Below the pieces are notes generated by a model. It was not told the DNA's origin. It saw only the letters and a program-made list of their open reading frames with translations, and did no database searches. The position numbers and the translations under genes are program-made. DNA of 7,640 bases from Planctomycetaceae bacterium. Its GTDB lineage: Bacteria > Planctomycetota > Planctomycetia > Pirellulales > Thermoguttaceae. Shown piece by piece: positions 7,433-7,640 of this stretch; within the stretch, counting starts at the first letter, position 1; each line of letters opens with the position of its first letter. The stretch spans positions 1,380 through 9,019 of the forward strand of contig DOMV01000158.1 of NCBI GenBank assembly GCA_003509805.1, read 5' to 3'.

Positions 7433-7447
7433 GTTCGAATTCTCCTT
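7430..7447 (-). promoter_or_regulatory. Ribosome binding site and GTG start that set the exported protein's N-terminus
   Basis: On the minus strand AAGGAG (7447-7442) is followed by a nine-base spacer and GTG (7432-7430). It is the only strong Shine-Dalgarno seen ahead of any of the three complete genes, and it places the start just before a typical signal peptide. The competing ATG at 7495 has only a G-rich GAGGGG two bases upstream. Confidence 0.7.
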
Positions 7448-7640
7448 GAAGAAAACTGGGCCAAGCAACCGAAGAAGCACTTTATGTATCCTCATGTCCC
7501 CTCGCGGTCTGAAAATATACGGGAAACACGATGGAAACGGACATTTGGTCAAGTCCGCCTGCCGCACTCACTTGCCACAACTTTTGTTAATATAAGCATT
7601 TGCGCGAATCATTCGAACGGCAGGCGATTGTTCGCGGGAA
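7433..7640 (-). promoter_or_regulatory. Upstream region of the exported-protein gene with weak promoter-like elements
   Basis: No gene is supported here. Read on the minus strand, TATATT at 7594-7589 lies 17 bases after TTCGAA (7617-7612), a poor match to a housekeeping -35 box. This pair would give a leader of roughly 150 bases before the GTG. A second TATATT (7519-7514) follows TTGACC (7552-7547), but the 27-base gap is too long for one promoter. TTGACC itself lies between the arms of CGGAC-N10-GTCCG (7538-7557), an inverted repeat that could be an operator. The stretch is visibly more AT-rich around 7580-7600 than the coding DNA, which fits a promoter, but none of this is firm. Confidence 0.25.

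Noticed and set aside
7560..7580. Sigma-54-like promoter (TGGCAA...TGC on the minus strand)
   Set aside because: The GG and GC elements are one base too close for the strict sigma-54 spacing, and the flanking bases do not match.
1..7640. Mobile element, CRISPR array, tRNA/rRNA, defence or biosynthetic cluster
   Set aside because: No transposase or integrase motif, no spaced repeat array, no tRNA-like cloverleaf and no enzyme set was found; the window consists of four ordinary chromosomal genes.

Overview
The window reads as ordinary chromosomal sequence from a GC-rich bacterium, most likely a planctomycete. The evidence for the lineage is: (i) the left-hand gene encodes a C-terminal region that I recognise only as a planctomycete-type hypothetical family; (ii) the right-hand gene is a large secreted protein of the two-module hypothetical type common in that phylum; (iii) most starts lack a clear Shine-Dalgarno, which is usual there; and (iv) GlnE is long and has two intact catalytic halves. 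The lineage call is inference from recalled family resemblance, not a database result.

Layout from left to right. Bases 1-1026 (+) hold the 3' part of a hypothetical gene that is open at the window edge. Bases 1083-1898 (+) encode a Nif3-like dinuclear-metal protein in the same direction, 56 bases downstream. Bases 1899-2025 are a convergent intergenic gap with an inverted repeat and a short tandem repeat. Bases 2026-5262 (-) encode GlnE, the bifunctional glutamine synthetase adenylyltransferase/adenylyl-removing enzyme, full length. Bases 5263-5365 are a structured gap with a terminator-like hairpin and a hairpin just ahead of the glnE start. Bases 5366-7432 (-) encode a large exported hypothetical protein whose best start is a GTG with a strong Shine-Dalgarno. 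Bases 7433-7640 are its upstream region, where only weak promoter-like elements can be seen.

The two left genes point right and the two right genes point left, so the two pairs converge at about 1.9-2.0 kb. Only GlnE has a firmly known role, the covalent control of glutamine synthetase by nitrogen status. Its usual partners (glnA, glnB, glnD) are not in the window, and the neighbours do not suggest a shared pathway.

I see no mobile element, CRISPR array, tRNA, rRNA, toxin-antitoxin pair, defence module or biosynthetic cluster. The observations most worth checking are the undescribed two-module secreted protein and its start codon, the undescribed left-hand family, and the structured gap before glnE.
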